From the NCBI GenBank assembly GCA_029204225.1, contig CM055106.1, forward strand, positions 41,928,368 through 41,992,367: 64,000 bases of DNA, read 5' to 3'. This DNA is from Diphasiastrum complanatum. Its lineage: Eukaryota; Streptophyta; Lycopodiopsida; Lycopodiales; Lycopodiaceae. The notes under the pieces are model-generated. The model was given only the letters and a program-made list of their open reading frames with translations, had not been told where the DNA came from and ran no database searches. Within the stretch, counting starts at the first letter, position 1. Every line of letters begins with the position of its first letter. Of the stretch, positions 10,570-23,922 are shown one piece after another. The position numbers were made by a program, and so were the translations under genes.

Positions 10570-12640
10570 ATGTAATGAGTGATGTGATCTTCTCCCCATG
10601 CTTTTGATATTGCATTAACAAACTTGACACAAGTCCTTTGGACAGCTTTCTTATCAATATCAGAGTATTTTTCTTTTCTTAAAATAACAATCATACTATC
10701 AAGCTTTTTCCATATATCAACTTTTAGTACTTTGGTTTTGTCGTCTTTCTCGAAGTCCTGAGTGGCAGCAATAATATCTGTCCAAACTGAGTGTTGAATA
10801 TTAGAAGCCTTACCAGTATTATTTGATAGAAAACGACGTGATTTTCTCCTCCTATGCTTGGCTTAGTTGGCATGTTCCCATTCTTTCCTGAAAGCTTTTC
10901 ATCTTTTTGAATTTTGACATGTCCTTTATGGAGTCCTGCTTTTGATCAAACATCTTGTAATCGAGAGATAGCTTCCTTTGCTAATGATGCTGGCTTAGTA
11001 TTCCAAGCAAAAACTATATGAAGATAAATGATCTTTTCTATTAATCTAACTTCTGCATGAAGAGTGCAAACATGCACATTTTTTAAGGGGATAGGCAGCA
11101 CAGGCTTCCAGTTTGGATCTGCATATTCTCTAGTAATTCATGTACTCCTAGTTACATCTTTTGCCATTTTCATGCAGTACAAACAAGGGTGTTTTGATGT
11201 AGCACCATGAGAGACATTATACATACATTTCAATGTTTTCAAATCACCTGCTAAGTGCCATTCAACATTGAAGTCTCCAACTCCTAGAACATTGAGAAAT
11301 TCTCCATCCATATGGTCCTTGATGATCCTAGGATAAGATGTCCTTGAGAATATCCATGATAATATATCATGATCCTCTTTCAGCACCTGTCCAAAGAATT
11401 AATCATACTTAGTTTACAATGTATTAATACTATTCAATGAATGTAATGTAATAATGAGGCTAGTTACCTGAAACGCTGCCAACCACCATATATCATTTTC
11501 TGATTGGACACTGAATTTGAAATCTTCTTGGTTCTCTGTTTGGGATAGAGCACCATTCATGAGAGTTATACTAACCCTTTCCATCTTCTGCCCTTTCACA
11601 ATTTCTGACTCGTCTAACTTAAGTACTATGATTATTTTGCCATTCACCTTTTCATAGGTTATATCATAGAATGTGACGATGTATCTCAGCAAGTAATTTA
11701 GATCAACAAATAAATTGTTTGATGAATAATAGAATATCGATCTTCCATCAGTTTCATACACCTCCTCAATATGAAATGGAGTTCCAGTGATCTTATGCAT
11801 ACCTATGTTTAATGTATCCCTCTCTTTCTTCAAGTGATATGTCCTAGGAATTGGGACTTTTCTAATTTGAACTTGCTTAAAAGCTTCTCTAATTAGTTTA
11901 AATATTGTTGCATATGCTTCCCTACTAATACCTGCAAAATCACAAGCACCCTGAACTATAGTCTTATCTAAAATATTTTGAATGTCCACCATCAAAGACT
12001 CTGCTATTTTACACTTTACATTTGAAATCCTATTGTTCATCATGGGACATTTCTTAAGTGATCCATACCTTCCTTGATATAAAATACAATCTTTTGGACA
12101 TGCATGATATTGCTTGTAGTCCATCCCGATGTTAGACAACATCTTTCGTGCCTCATGTCTTGTCTCAGGCATGACATTCCCTTCTGGGAGAATTTTGTTT
12201 TTCAATAAAAAAATTATCACTAGATGTTCAAATTGTAAATTTTGTTTCAAAGCAAAAATGACAAGTAGATGAAAAAAAATTTACTCAAATAATGATGTGA
12301 GGCTTTGGTCACTCCATCTATATTTGGTTTGAAGATTTAATAGAAGTAGAGAAGTCGCCAAACGAGATGTCTTTGCTCCAGGATACAATGCAGTTTTTGA
12401 TTCTTTTCGCAATTTCTTTTTTTCTTTAGACAAAAGTGCCTCCTCATCTTGTTCATTGTGTCTAGCTGCACTATTGTTCTTGTACATATCATCCAACATG
12501 TCTCCCATGACTTCAAATTCATCATTCATTGGAAGCTCATTTTCATAGTTAGAACTTGTTTGCGAAGAAGTAGATCTAGATGAGCTAGATTCAGATGCAT
12601 TACTCTCTTGATTAATGTGCTCATCAATTTCCATCATCTC
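10570..12640 (-). pseudogene. CACTA/TNP2-like DNA transposase, multi-exon, decayed
   Basis: Minus-strand pieces follow the order of TNP2-type transposases. The Ser/acidic N-terminus (12637-12281) contains ALYPGAKTSRLATSLLLL and WSDQSL. The next exon (12250-11468) has LPEGNVMPETRHEARKML, then HACPKDCILY and CP. After a GT-AG intron, 11396 onward reads VLKEDHDILSWIF, then GDFNVEWHLAGDLKTLKCMY and HPCLYCM. About 11112-10868 gives WKPVLPIPL and VHVCTLHAEVRLIEKI. The C-terminal end near 10694-10590 has AWGEDHITHY. Stops and shifts lie between pieces. The WHLAGDLKTLKCMY/LHAEVR block is unlike common angiosperm CACTA elements, so this may be a related, less-studied lineage. Confidence 0.65.
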
Positions 12641-13262
12641 TTTTAAGCCTTGACGTAGACGACGAGGTAATTACTTTATATGAGGACCGTTGTATTGCAT
12701 TCGTCATCTACGTCGACCATTACGAGGATTATTGTCTCCAACTCTAAATAAGGATGAAGAATCCTATATACCAAAATAACAAGAAGTAGGTTGAAACAAT
12801 GCTTGATAAACATTTCCTCCCGATACTTGATAGATCTAAATGTTGCATATGAATATAAACTAACTCTTTGTTTAAAAAGTATGAACATACCAATGTATCT
12901 ATTAGACCATTTTTCTTGTCAACTTGTTAACTCAAAGAATTGCACACTTCTACATATTTACATATTTATGAATTTCACATTCATTAGCTTTCACTTATTA
13001 TCTTATGTAAACATCTAGGCAAATGACGAATAATGTTTGACGAATAATGCTCCTAACATTTGACATATTTAATGACACAAACCAAATACAATCAAGATGC
13101 ATGCATTATATATCTCTACATATCAACAAAATTTAAATCTTCACATTTGACTTATTGTCTTTTGCAAACATTTGGGTAGAGGACGGTTGAAACTATACTT
13201 GATGAACAATTCCTCCCCAAACTTGATAGATCTAGTGGCGCAGACCATTACATAAGTGCCCT
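12641..13262. repeat. Intergenic DNA with degenerate 50-bp direct repeat
   Basis: A stretch with ggttgaaacaatgcttgat and ending cttgatagatcta (about 12790-12840) recurs with changes at about 13183-13233. There is also an imperfect hairpin (gacgtagacgacg at about 12652 against cgtcatctacgtc at about 12702). No coding similarity. Confidence 0.5.
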
Positions 13263-14171
13263 TTACATTCCTAGTAAAATATTCTTCTTTTCCATTGGTG
13301 CGTTCTTCAAAATATCACAATTTGTCAATAGATGGTGGCCAATGGAACTATTTATGTATGCAACAATGTTTTCATGCACATCTGGATGTCCATCAATGTA
13401 TGTACGATTTGCCCTTGAGATGTTGTCTCCTTGCATGCGTTGCTCCTCTAAAGAACAAGCATTTGAATTCAAGCCATATACTTGCATCCTCCATTGGTGA
13501 CGACACAAAGCATGCCAATCACCCCAATTGTATTGACGTCTTGCATATGGCATCAATGTCACAACACTATTTAGAGGGACCTCAATGCAACTCAATGTAA
13601 AAAGGCCCAACCAGCCTCAGGAAAGTGTTCACTAGGCATGATCATGTACATTCGACCCCAATACGTAAATGGTGTTCCATTTAATGGTAATGGTGATTGG
13701 AGTGGCCAACACGAATATCCACTTCTAATGAAAGTTTTTACTAATGGTTGCAAGTTAGGTGGAAGAGGAAGGTCAGACAAAGGACCTAGAATGTCTTTTG
13801 ACACATCAACAGTGCGTAGTAATTTGCAATTATCTTTCAAACTAGTCATAACGTCCAAGACATGTTCTCTTTTTTAAAAGGGTGGTCAAGTTTGTGGAAT
13901 CCACATGAAGTATCGTGGAAGACTCATGTGCAACATGTAGGATAGGTGTGGTTGGGTGGTAAGAACGTTCTAGAGATTTTGAGACATGGATTGAATCACA
14001 AGGCATTGATGAACTAATTATATCATACAAGGGGTCATCATTAACAAGAGCATCATCTAACGCCAATGATGATCCAAAATCAATATTCATGTGATTTATC
14101 CTATCAATAATATTCTCGATCTCTCTTGCAACTCTTTTCCTTGAAACCAGCTTATGTTTCTTCTTCTGCAA
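13263..14171 (-). pseudogene. Unrecognised minus-strand gene, frameshifted
   Basis: Three overlapping frames join across two frameshifts: 14171-13842 (basic start, then SRKRVAREIENIIDRINHMN), 13858-13592 (PLPPNLQPLVKTFIRSGY, ending PEAGWAFLH) and 13610-13263 (NWGDWHALCRHQWRMQVYG and HPDVHENIVAYI). Continuity at the overlaps (13842-13858 and 13592-13610) suggests one damaged gene of about 300 residues. Function unknown. It sits upstream of the transposase on the same strand and could be its accessory ORF, which is speculation. Confidence 0.35.
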
Positions 14172-14195
14172 AAGTTGAAAATGTTAGATGTATCA

Positions 14196-14335
<140 letters not shown>

Positions 14336-14665
14336 CATAAAACATAAATTAATATATAACACAAACCGTAAATCAGTAGCATGAAAGACACACACGCACA
14401 TACACAAACACCACACGGACACACACACCCACCCACACCCACCCTAAACACACATGAAGAGAAAAACAGAGAGAACATTATAGAGTGCTAATCAAAACTC
14501 CCAAACCACACGACTATATCCTACTCCAGAATGTTACCACATGCTCCCTCCCTTCGGCATTTGAGCTTTTTTCTGGAACTCATCTTCCAACAAAAAGCAT
14601 TTGAACCACACCTTTAACGAAAGAAAACAAGGGCTACACACCTTCCTAGAATTGGGAGTGTTGGT

Positions 14666-14668
<3 letters not shown>

Positions 14669-14759
<91 letters not shown>
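14669..14759. repeat. (CT)n microsatellite
   Basis: An uninterrupted dinucleotide tract of about 91 bp, 337 bp from the previous one and in the same orientation. Confidence 0.98.
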
Positions 14760-14763
<4 letters not shown>

Positions 14764-14916
14764 GACAAAATAGTCTTTGTACATTTAGTGCATTTGCAAC
14801 CTTCATTTGTGATGGAGTGGTGTCTTGGCTTTCCAAAGAGCAATATACTATATCACAATCCTCAACCAAATTGGAGTACATCACTACTATTACAAATAAA
14901 AAAATTATGACATAAA

Positions 14917-15301
14917 TCAATATACATACATGTGAAGGATCAATAGGCAGTCTTGATTGATGGAAGAGCTTGAAGATGAACCAGTCAATAGTTGTTCATT
15001 GTACTTTAGTCTTGCTTGCTCCTTTTTTCTGTGATAGAGCTCAATTTTTTTTTCTTTCTCTAAATCACGTAGAGGTACGATAATTTTCCTAGAATTCATA
15101 ATTCCAATCAAATGTCATTGTAAGAATAAATTTGCAAGAAATTAGACACTCATATTCAAATAACAAATAAAGTGCAATTGATGTCAATATCAATAACAAT
15201 ATATACCTGCTATTGCGATCATGAGATAAATCGCTATCTAATGATGATGACATCGTCGATGACATATACACACTGTAGCCAGCTACTCTATACCACATCA
15301 T
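14917..15301 (-). other. Possible small minus-strand exons, unrecognised
   Basis: Two short minus-strand segments might be exons. One contains MSSSLDSDLSHDRNSR and is followed by GTATAT. The other contains RKIIVPLRDLEKEKKIELYH with a helical, charged character and a Ser run. They have the look of the N-terminus of a transposon protein, but no family is recognised and no splice pair is proven. Confidence 0.2.
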
Positions 15302-16499
15302 AAGTAATCATTATGAGACCATATGTACTAAACAAATATAATAAAATTTGTTAAAGACATGCCAACATCTAATCCATGTATATTCTAGTTATGCTCATGT
15401 AAATCTAATATTCTAGTAACATTGTTATAAAAAAAATTGCTTGGGTGGGGCAACACATAATGAGCAATCAAAATGAGATTCATACTGACAAATGCTAGAC
15501 ATCAGTAGATAGTGCGCGCAGGCCTATCTCAACTAATTTAAAGACCACATAGCAGTCAATGTTCGAAGCTTTCAGTTTGAACTCTTGTCCAAGATGAGTG
15601 ATGATCTCACTCAATCTTTCTTTCAAGATGGAATGATTAAAATTAAACAATCAGTCATATACTCAATTGATTCATTGCCCACTCAATCACTGATTTGATT
15701 AATTATTACTTGGCTCGAGTTAGTTAGGGATAAATCTCTTTGGATTGGCCTAGTGTGCCATGGTATCTCATGACGAGCAATATGCATTCGCCCTTTCTAT
15801 CTATGGTTGCTTTGTATGCAAGATGATGTTCCTCGAATCGAAAAGAAAAGACGAGCAATTGGACAATGTCAATCAATCATATACTAGATAGCACACCATT
15901 GATCAACATCTTTATTACAATGCCAAATGATATTTCAACTAATTACTATGATTTCATATAAGGTTATATAGGTCACACACCAACAATTAAAAAGATATAT
16001 CATATAGGTCACATATCACTAAGGTCCTCGATATAACATAAATGCTTTTGATCATGAATCTAAATGATCCCATGCAACCATTTAAGAGGCCACATGACAA
16101 AAGCAAATTTTTTCTATTTGGCCATATAATTATGTCATCAAATTATATCAAATCTATGACACCTAGATTATTAATAAACTAAATGTTTTATGACATCACC
16201 GATTTGACATAATATTATGTCATAAAATCTTAAAAAACTTGTCAAATTACTTGTTTAATAATAATATGTACTATTTTTTATCTCATAATTTTGTCTTGTA
16301 TGTCAAATCTCAAGAAAAATAAAATTTATAACAATATAAAACTAGTTTTAACAATTAAATACTACCATAATGATCTTTGAATTGATTTTTTATGTTCCAT
16401 CATATTAAAAAATATATTTGATGTAAAATCCTACAATAAAATATTCTCATAAAATCTAGAAAAGATTATGAGAATATTGAATGACATTTAAAGCATGCA
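15302..16499. other. AT-rich DNA with a TTATGACAT palindromic hairpin
   Basis: No gene seen. ttttatgacat (16186-16196) pairs with atgtcataaaa (16217-16227), and inside lies a perfect palindrome gacataatattatgtc (16206-16221). Similar TATGACA or ATGTCAT motifs recur at 16130-16180 and near 14908, suggesting a degenerate MITE or transposon end. Confidence 0.5.
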
Positions 16500-17128
16500 A
16501 GCCCATGTGGGAGACCCTCTCACGTGTGAAGAGAGGGAAAAAAAAAACTGCGTGGAACATCCATGTGTGGATATCACGTGGATAACTACTGCGTGGATAA
16601 TCCACGCGAAACTTAAATGCCAATAAAACAACATTTCCGTGAGCATTCTTGTTCCGCTTCTTTTGCTTTCAAGTTTTATAGGTTTTCCTAATCTAGTGTT
16701 TAGTGCTCTTGCTTGCTATTGCTCTTCCAAGCTCTATAGATCTTGCTTGCTTGCTTTTGGTTGCTCTTCCTTGCTAGTGATCTTGCTCTTGCTATTGTTT
16801 GCTCTATTGATCTTGCTTGTTCTTGCTTACTATTGATCTATTGCCTTCTTGTCATTGCTTACTCTTCTAATCTAACAGTCTTCACTAGTCTTTCACTCCC
16901 ATTCTCCACTACTTTCTAACTTTTAAAGTTTTTCTTTGATACAGCGTCTTCAAGTGGTAGGTCAAGTGGAAGGTCAAGTGGGAGACCATCTAGGAGAAGA
17001 GCTCGTGAGGAGCCCGAATAATATAATCAAGAGTGGTTTGAGAATCTATCTCCTCAACAAAGAGATAGAATCAAAAATCTTGTGTAATCTTCTTCGGGTG
17101 AATTATCCGAGAGAAGAGCTTCCGAAGA
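16500..17128 (+). other. Promoter-like leader and short basic frame, unrecognised
   Basis: 16500-16620 has CACGTG-type sites (cacgtgtg, tcacgtgg) and a 17-bp palindrome gcgtggataatccacgc (16591-16607). It is followed by a pyrimidine-rich tcttgc/ttgctc stretch (16640-16870). From about 16950 one frame reads SGRSSGRPSRRRAREE, then a stop, then WFENLSPQQRDRI. It may be a gag-like or leader ORF of the adjacent LTR element. No firm identity. Confidence 0.3.
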
Positions 17129-17617
17129 TGCCCTGTTATGGCCATATTCGGTTAAGGACCTGGAATAGTCCTAATATGGTAGACCGGCCCTCCAATGTTC
17201 GAGATTATTTGTCATGCCTAGATTTTATTCTACATCGAGGCCTGTTGGTGACCAATGACCTTGAGAGGACCCAGACACTCTAATTGAGACATATAGAGCA
17301 GTGCATATATGTGTGACTGATATAGGCAGGAGGTATGCATGAAGAGATGTGACCTTTTTATAGTTGACCAGCATGGGGATTGCATGTACTCATGCACCAG
17401 ATCCTACTCTTTATATATTGAGGTAGTGATTATTCCATCGACGACTTTGGTCTAGGTTACCAATGAGTTCTTCTCTTCTTGCTCTCACATTGGCATAGCT
17501 TGGGGGCTAGAGCCAAGAGGATTCTCCAAGAGGGATCTAGGTTTGGTTGGGTGGTTTTGCTTCACAGTCTCTCTTGTGTTTTCCTATCCTCATCTTAGGG
17601 GATTGTCCCTAGTGGTC
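17129..17617 (+). mobile_element. LTR copy (plus orientation) of an LTR retrotransposon
   Basis: About 490 bp matches, in inverted orientation, the segment at 21921-22418. Shared landmarks include ccaatgttcgagattat, the GAGG-CCTG(C/T)TGG block, cttgggggctagagccaag and ggggattgtccctagtgg. The copy at 21921 abuts a tRNA-Met-like primer-binding site, so both are read as LTRs of one family in opposite orientation. The PBS after this copy is decayed (agagcccgac near 17621). Confidence 0.7.
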
Positions 17618-19115
<1,498 letters not shown>

Positions 19116-19238
19116 ATGGAGCCTACCTTCCCTTGATTGCTGGCGGTGGCTGTACCTAAGGGCTGATCTCCCTTTCCTCTTACAAAACCTTTTAGGGCTT
19201 TTGAATACGGGTCTAGGCTTTTCCTTGTGCATGCATCA

Positions 19239-20395
19239 GGGCCCTTTTTGAACTCAAAAAGGGCCTCTTCCTTGCCTAAACATGTATGATAATCTGGATT
19301 AATTAACTTGCTAATAGTCCTATGTGGCAGTTCACCTTGGGTTTAGCTTGTGTTAAAACCTAGTCACATAGGTTGCACTTGAACCTAGTATATTAAATAA
19401 AGAAATAATTAAATTCAATGCTTGTAAAAATATAGATTTATTTTTGAATTTGTGGGGGGCTGAAATTTTTTTTGCACTTCATTGGTCTTCTTTTGAACTT
19501 TATTTTTGGTATAAAATACATTGCAAATTTTTTTATTCTTCAATTGGAAGTTTAAGGAAAGGGGGGGGGGATCTACACGTTAACACATTATAAAAAAAAA
19601 AAGTTTGAAAATGAAAAGGGGAGGGGGTACACCCTCCCCCCACCCCACTCCCCTGCACGGCCCTGCCCGCCCCTCCCTCACCACGCTCCCCCTGCACGGC
19701 CGTCGTGCAAGGCTGTTGATTCTCTCAAGGTACACCCCGGGCCGCTGGCCTGGTTCGCCTCCCAACCACCCATAAAGGTACAACAGGTGGTGGTCTGGGT
19801 GGTTGGGAGCTACGCAGGGAGCGTGGGCTGCTATGGGTGGTGGGCGACGAACCGGGCCAGTGGATGAAAGTGTGGCTGCGAGCAACAACAGGGTGGCCGT
19901 GCAGGTGAGCAGGGTGAGGGCTGTGCAGGGGAGCGGGGTGAAGGGGGTGGGGAGGCTATACCCCCTTCCCATTTCATTTTCAATTTTTCTTTTTAGTACA
20001 AGGTGTTAAACCCCCACCCCAACCCCCAACCCCCCACCCCCCACTGAAACTTTCAAATGAAGAATAAAAAAAATTGCAACTTATTTTATACCAAAGTAAA
20101 GCTCAAAGGAAGACCAATGAAGTGCAAAAAACATTTCGGCCCTTCACAAATTCAAAATTTGAATTTGGGTCTTGCTTATGAGTGTGACATTGTTATTAAT
20201 AAGGGGCTAGGGGAGTATAGTTAGAGTGTGCTTAGTGGTGAGGTAGATTTTGGAGATCTCATCTAGTCTATTGAATGTCCCATGTCATATGGACCATTCC
20301 ATCTCAATTGTCACTCTTTATTGGTACATATGTCATCATTAACACTAATTATAATTACTGAAGAGGCCCTTTTGAGTCCAAAAAAGGCCCTAATG
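19239..20395. mobile_element. Foldback element with terminal hairpins and GC-rich arms
   Basis: The ends are inverted copies of gggcc-tttttg-actcaaaa-gggcctcttc (about 19239-19272 and 20361-20394). Each end is itself a small hairpin (ggccctttttg / caaaaagggcc). Inside, 19440-19790 and 20160-19800 form an imperfect inverted repeat of about 350 bp sharing cacttcattggtcttc, a G-run, the GC-rich ctcccctgcac block and ggttgggagctacgcaggg. The 200 bp next to each end do not match. Proline-rich frames here are artefacts of the GC-rich arms. No target duplication was clear. Confidence 0.75.
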
Positions 20396-20769
20396 AGTTT
20401 CACTTATATCTAATAGATAGAAAACTAGCACACAATTCAACCTATTTTGCATCTGATTGGCAAGAGCTTTTGAACACCACAATAAAACTAGAAATAATTG
20501 ATCTTCACATCCTGTCACACACGTGGAAAGTATAGTACTTTGTTCAGATTCAAATCTATTCATTAGACACAAAAAATATCACATTCATCATTCATCAATT
20601 TCTCATTAAAGAGCAAACTTGCCAAAATCACCATCTCTTGATAATCTCTCAAAGTATGTACAAAATGAGCTCTCAATCCATATCAAATCCTTCAAGAAGA
20701 TCCTTAACCGCATTATCCAATAATCCAGAGATCTAAAAACTCTATCTGGAGTTCCAATACCAGATATGC
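20396..20769. other. No gene seen
   Basis: AT-rich DNA between the foldback element and the non-coding repeat; no recognisable coding or structural signal beyond short frames. Confidence 0.5.
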
Positions 20770-21908
20770 ACATATCTATTCCACCAAGTACTAGAGTACT
20801 CCCATATTTGTTCCTAATGGATTCCAATAATCCAATAACAAAATTGTGATTTAACAAGAATCTGCACATGGCTTTACCGTCACATAAACAACCCATCCGG
20901 TTGGTACTAGCATTCCTAAATTCCTACCATCTAAGAGTTCTAACTCTTAGGAATAAAGCTCTTCACAGTACAAATGTAAACCAAGTGTCATTCTCGTTCC
21001 ATGTCACAATTTCCAATAACAAGTAGGGTCAATTCATGGTCCTATATATATTAAAAATAAATTCAAGTACTTAAATATTTCAAATAAACTGGTGCTATGC
21101 AATTTTCTTATAGGGATTATTTTCCAATTCAAATTACATAACACAATCACATTTACCTACATAAGTGTGACATTTTCTTCCTCCCTTAGATTTTTCAGTC
21201 ACCTAAAAAAAGTCATTAGCAAAGGCACCGAAAACTACTTTGACACAAGTAAATGCTAGGTTGCTATCATTTTGACCACGCTATCTTAAGTATTACTCTA
21301 TTAAAGTTGCCTGAAACTAATAGAAAATCAATAAAATTTGGATCCGAGTACTTTGTACAATATTCGATACACCTATTTTTTAATCGAATCTAGAGCTACC
21401 TCTCAAAAATTACGACCTTATTCCATTTGTTCACTTTAACAAGTATTTGAAAAGCTTTAGTTTGCCCAATCTTAACGATCAAAATCATTTGAGATAAGCC
21501 TATCGGTGCAACACCGAAGTTGAAAAGGAAGAACCCTAAAAATATCATTTAACTCAATTTATTGGGAGTAATCTTACTCCAAAGTTAAATCGATAAAAAG
21601 CACAGTACCAGGCACCCAAAATCTCCACTAACTGGGTACTTGCCTGGAGAACCAACCCACTACCATTATTTTGTCAAGATCGGTTCAATAAAATTTTAAT
21701 CGATTACTACAGCTTGACACAAAAACAACGGTATTAAGTTCTCAAAAAGCTAGGCTTACAAGTAATTGTCAAGTTGATAAGGACTTTATAGCTTTGACAC
21801 TCATGCCCAAAGAAACCGAAATATCTCTCACTAGGAGCTAGTAACTCAAATTTTCTGAGCCTCCAAAATCACTTTTGGGAACTATTTTTGAAGTCACTAC
21901 ATGTCAAG
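20770..21908 (-). repeat. Non-coding internal region of LTR element, copy 1
   Basis: Read on the minus strand, this 1.1-kb stretch matches 60203-61275 (+) throughout. Landmarks are aaaaagcacagtacc (read on the complement), tattttgtcaagatcggtt, atcaacttga and ttgttcctaatgga. It starts at the primer-binding site of the LTR at 21921, so it is the leader side of that element. No open frame persists in either copy. Confidence 0.75.
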
Positions 21909-22418
21909 CTTTGATACCAATGTAAAGACCACTAGGGACAATCCCCTAAGATGAGGATAGGAAAACACAAGAGAGACTGTGGAGCAAAACCACCCAACCA
22001 TCACCTAGATCCCTCCTGGAGAATCCTCTTGGATCTAGCCCCCAAGCCATGCCATGTGATAGCAAGAGGAGAAGAGCTCTACTGGTAACCTAGACCAAAG
22101 TCATCGACAGAATAATCACTACCTCAATATATAGAGAGTAGGATCCTGTGCATGAGCACATGCAATTCCCATGCAGGTCAACTATAAATAGATCATAGCT
22201 CATCATGCATATCTCCTGCCTATATCAGTCACATGTACATGAAATACTCCATATGGCTCAATTAGAGTGTCTGGGTCTTCTCAACGTTATTAGTCACCAG
22301 CAGGCCTCGATGTGGAATAAAATCTAGGCGTGACCAATAATCTCGAACACTGGAGGGCTGGTCTACCATATTAGGACTATTCCATGTCCTCAACTGAATA
22401 TGGCCGTAACTCTACACC
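21909..22418 (-). mobile_element. LTR (minus orientation) with primer-binding site
   Basis: On the minus strand the LTR begins tgtagagttacggcc near 22418 and ends ggtctttaca at 21921. It is followed at once by ttggtatcaaagc (21920-21908), a tRNA-Met-type primer-binding site. It is the inverted partner of 17129-17617. The two copies differ by many substitutions and small indels, so insertion is not recent. Confidence 0.75.
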
Positions 22419-22421
22419 TAG

Positions 22422-22900
22422 GGAAACTCATTGGAAGGCCGCAAAGAGAATTTTTTGTTATATTAAGGGAACACCCACCCATGGATTGTTGTATGAGAAA
22501 CAACAAGCTTCATCAGTTTAACAGAGATTCTTAGATTCAGATTGGGCATGGTGCATAGATGATAGATCTACCACTAGTTACATTTTTTATTTTGGCATTG
22601 GTGTACTTTCTTGGTCTAGCAAGAAACAAGAAACAATTGCTCTTTGTATGATAGAAGTAGAATACAAAGCCCTATGCGCAACTAAGCAGGAGGCAGTTTG
22701 GCTAAGAAGGATGATGAAAAAATTGGCATCATCTAGAGTAAGCCTACAATGAGCAGGTCTAATAGCTAGAGTGCTATTTAGCTAGCTAAAAACCTTGTAT
22801 TTCATGCATTGTACACCAAACATATAAAAATCAAGTATCATTTCAATAGAAAAAACTTACTAAAGAGAAACTCTTCGTATGTAAAATAAACTAGGGCTGA
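22422..22900 (+). pseudogene. Ty1/copia RNase H fragment
   Basis: The translation contains HWKAAKRIFCYIKGTP, then LDSDWAWCIDDRSTTSY, LSWSSKKQETIALC and EVEYKALCATKQEAVWLRR. These are the hallmarks of the copia RT/RNase H C-terminus, with the DSDWA and (E)AEY-type catalytic regions. Stops occur after the first third and near the end. A purine-rich tract (ctgaagggagag, about 22898) precedes a TG, as at a 3' LTR boundary. Confidence 0.8.
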
Positions 22901-22910
22901 AGGGAGAGTG

Positions 22911-23170
22911 ATAAATTTGGTAAGCCTAGTTAAATTTTCAAATTTATGTACATTTTTGGTTTTAGTAGTTTTTAGTTTTTCGCTTATAAGATAGTGTGTG
23001 TGCCTTGTTTATGACACATAGCTACTAAGTGGGGACATGCACCCCGTAACGGGGACCGCTTTACCATGCAGTGGTAGCCCTAGAAAAGCCCAATGTCTAT
23101 GTATCTACCTTTTTCGCTCTTTGTGATATATACAATTCTTGAGAGTTGTTTGGGTGGTGGTGCATTATTT
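22911..23170 (+). mobile_element. Probable 3' LTR piece of the copia fragment
   Basis: The sequence begins tgataaatttgg directly after the purine tract and contains no coding signal. A complete LTR end was not found; assignment depends on position after the RNase H frame and purine tract. Confidence 0.4.
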
Positions 23171-23177
23171 TCTTCTG

Positions 23178-23384
23178 TTAAATGTGAATTTGATCGATGA
23201 TTGGTTTGATAGATTGCTCGTGAAAACTACAAGATCTATCATTAACAGGTATCCATTGACCTTCTAAATCTTTTTCATTGCAAACACTGATAACATCAAT
23301 CCTGCTTCTTGGTCTCCAATATGAGTCACCATCTCTACACAAAACAAGCACCATAAGAGTGAAAATGAAAAGGATCCTAACCAT
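23178..23384 (-). pseudogene. Fragment of unknown gene family with SVCNEKD motif
   Basis: A minus-strand frame of 68 residues begins with a hydrophobic, signal-like stretch (ILFIFTLMVLVLC). It then reads WRPRSRIDVISVCNEKD and GQWIPV. The part RPRS..V.SVCNEKD..G.WIP closely matches the start of the gene at 58967 (+). Only this first segment is present here. Function unknown. Confidence 0.55.
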
Positions 23385-23922
23385 AGTGGTTAATTTAACT
23401 ATAATTTATAACAAGTGACCAAGAGGTTACATGTGTAGGCAACCAAAAGAAATAGGGGCAGCAATTGTTACCCAATCATATATAAATGATTAGGTAACAA
23501 TTGCTTCTTGATATTCAACACCTATTCAAAAATGGTTTGAAAAAGACACCTTTTGACCCTCCAAAAGCAACTTTGAGCTTCTTCTATTTTGGAAGCTCAA
23601 AAAATAATAAAAAAGAATTTAAATTTAAGTGAAAAAAATGAATCCCGTTTGCACTCAATTTGAAAGTTTTCATGGAAAGCAATGAATTCAAAGGTTAAAA
23701 ACTTGAAAGGTGAAGGAAGTGGTGAAGTTTGGGCCCAAGCAATTTTGGCCATAAACCTTGGCTTTGATCATCGAATCTAAGCCCTTGATAAATTGTTCTC
23801 ACTCTTTTGGTGCGCTTAGGGGACCCACACCTAGATACACCAAGTGACTACACCTGATGTCCTCCTACACGAAGCGATGCCCAAATTGGTTGTTGTCGCC
23901 TCTTTTTAGTGCTTATAACGTA

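Noticed and set aside
13256-13600. Plus-strand 114-codon frame
   Set aside because: It is the antisense shadow of the minus-strand frame at 13263-13610, which continues into neighbouring frames.
14890-14925. cactactattacaaat as left end of a CACTA element
   Set aside because: The orientation points away from the transposase remnant and no matching TAGTG end was found.
19580-20009. Pro/Thr-rich and Gly-rich frames in the foldback element
   Set aside because: Produced by GC-rich inverted arms; both arms give mirror-image frames.
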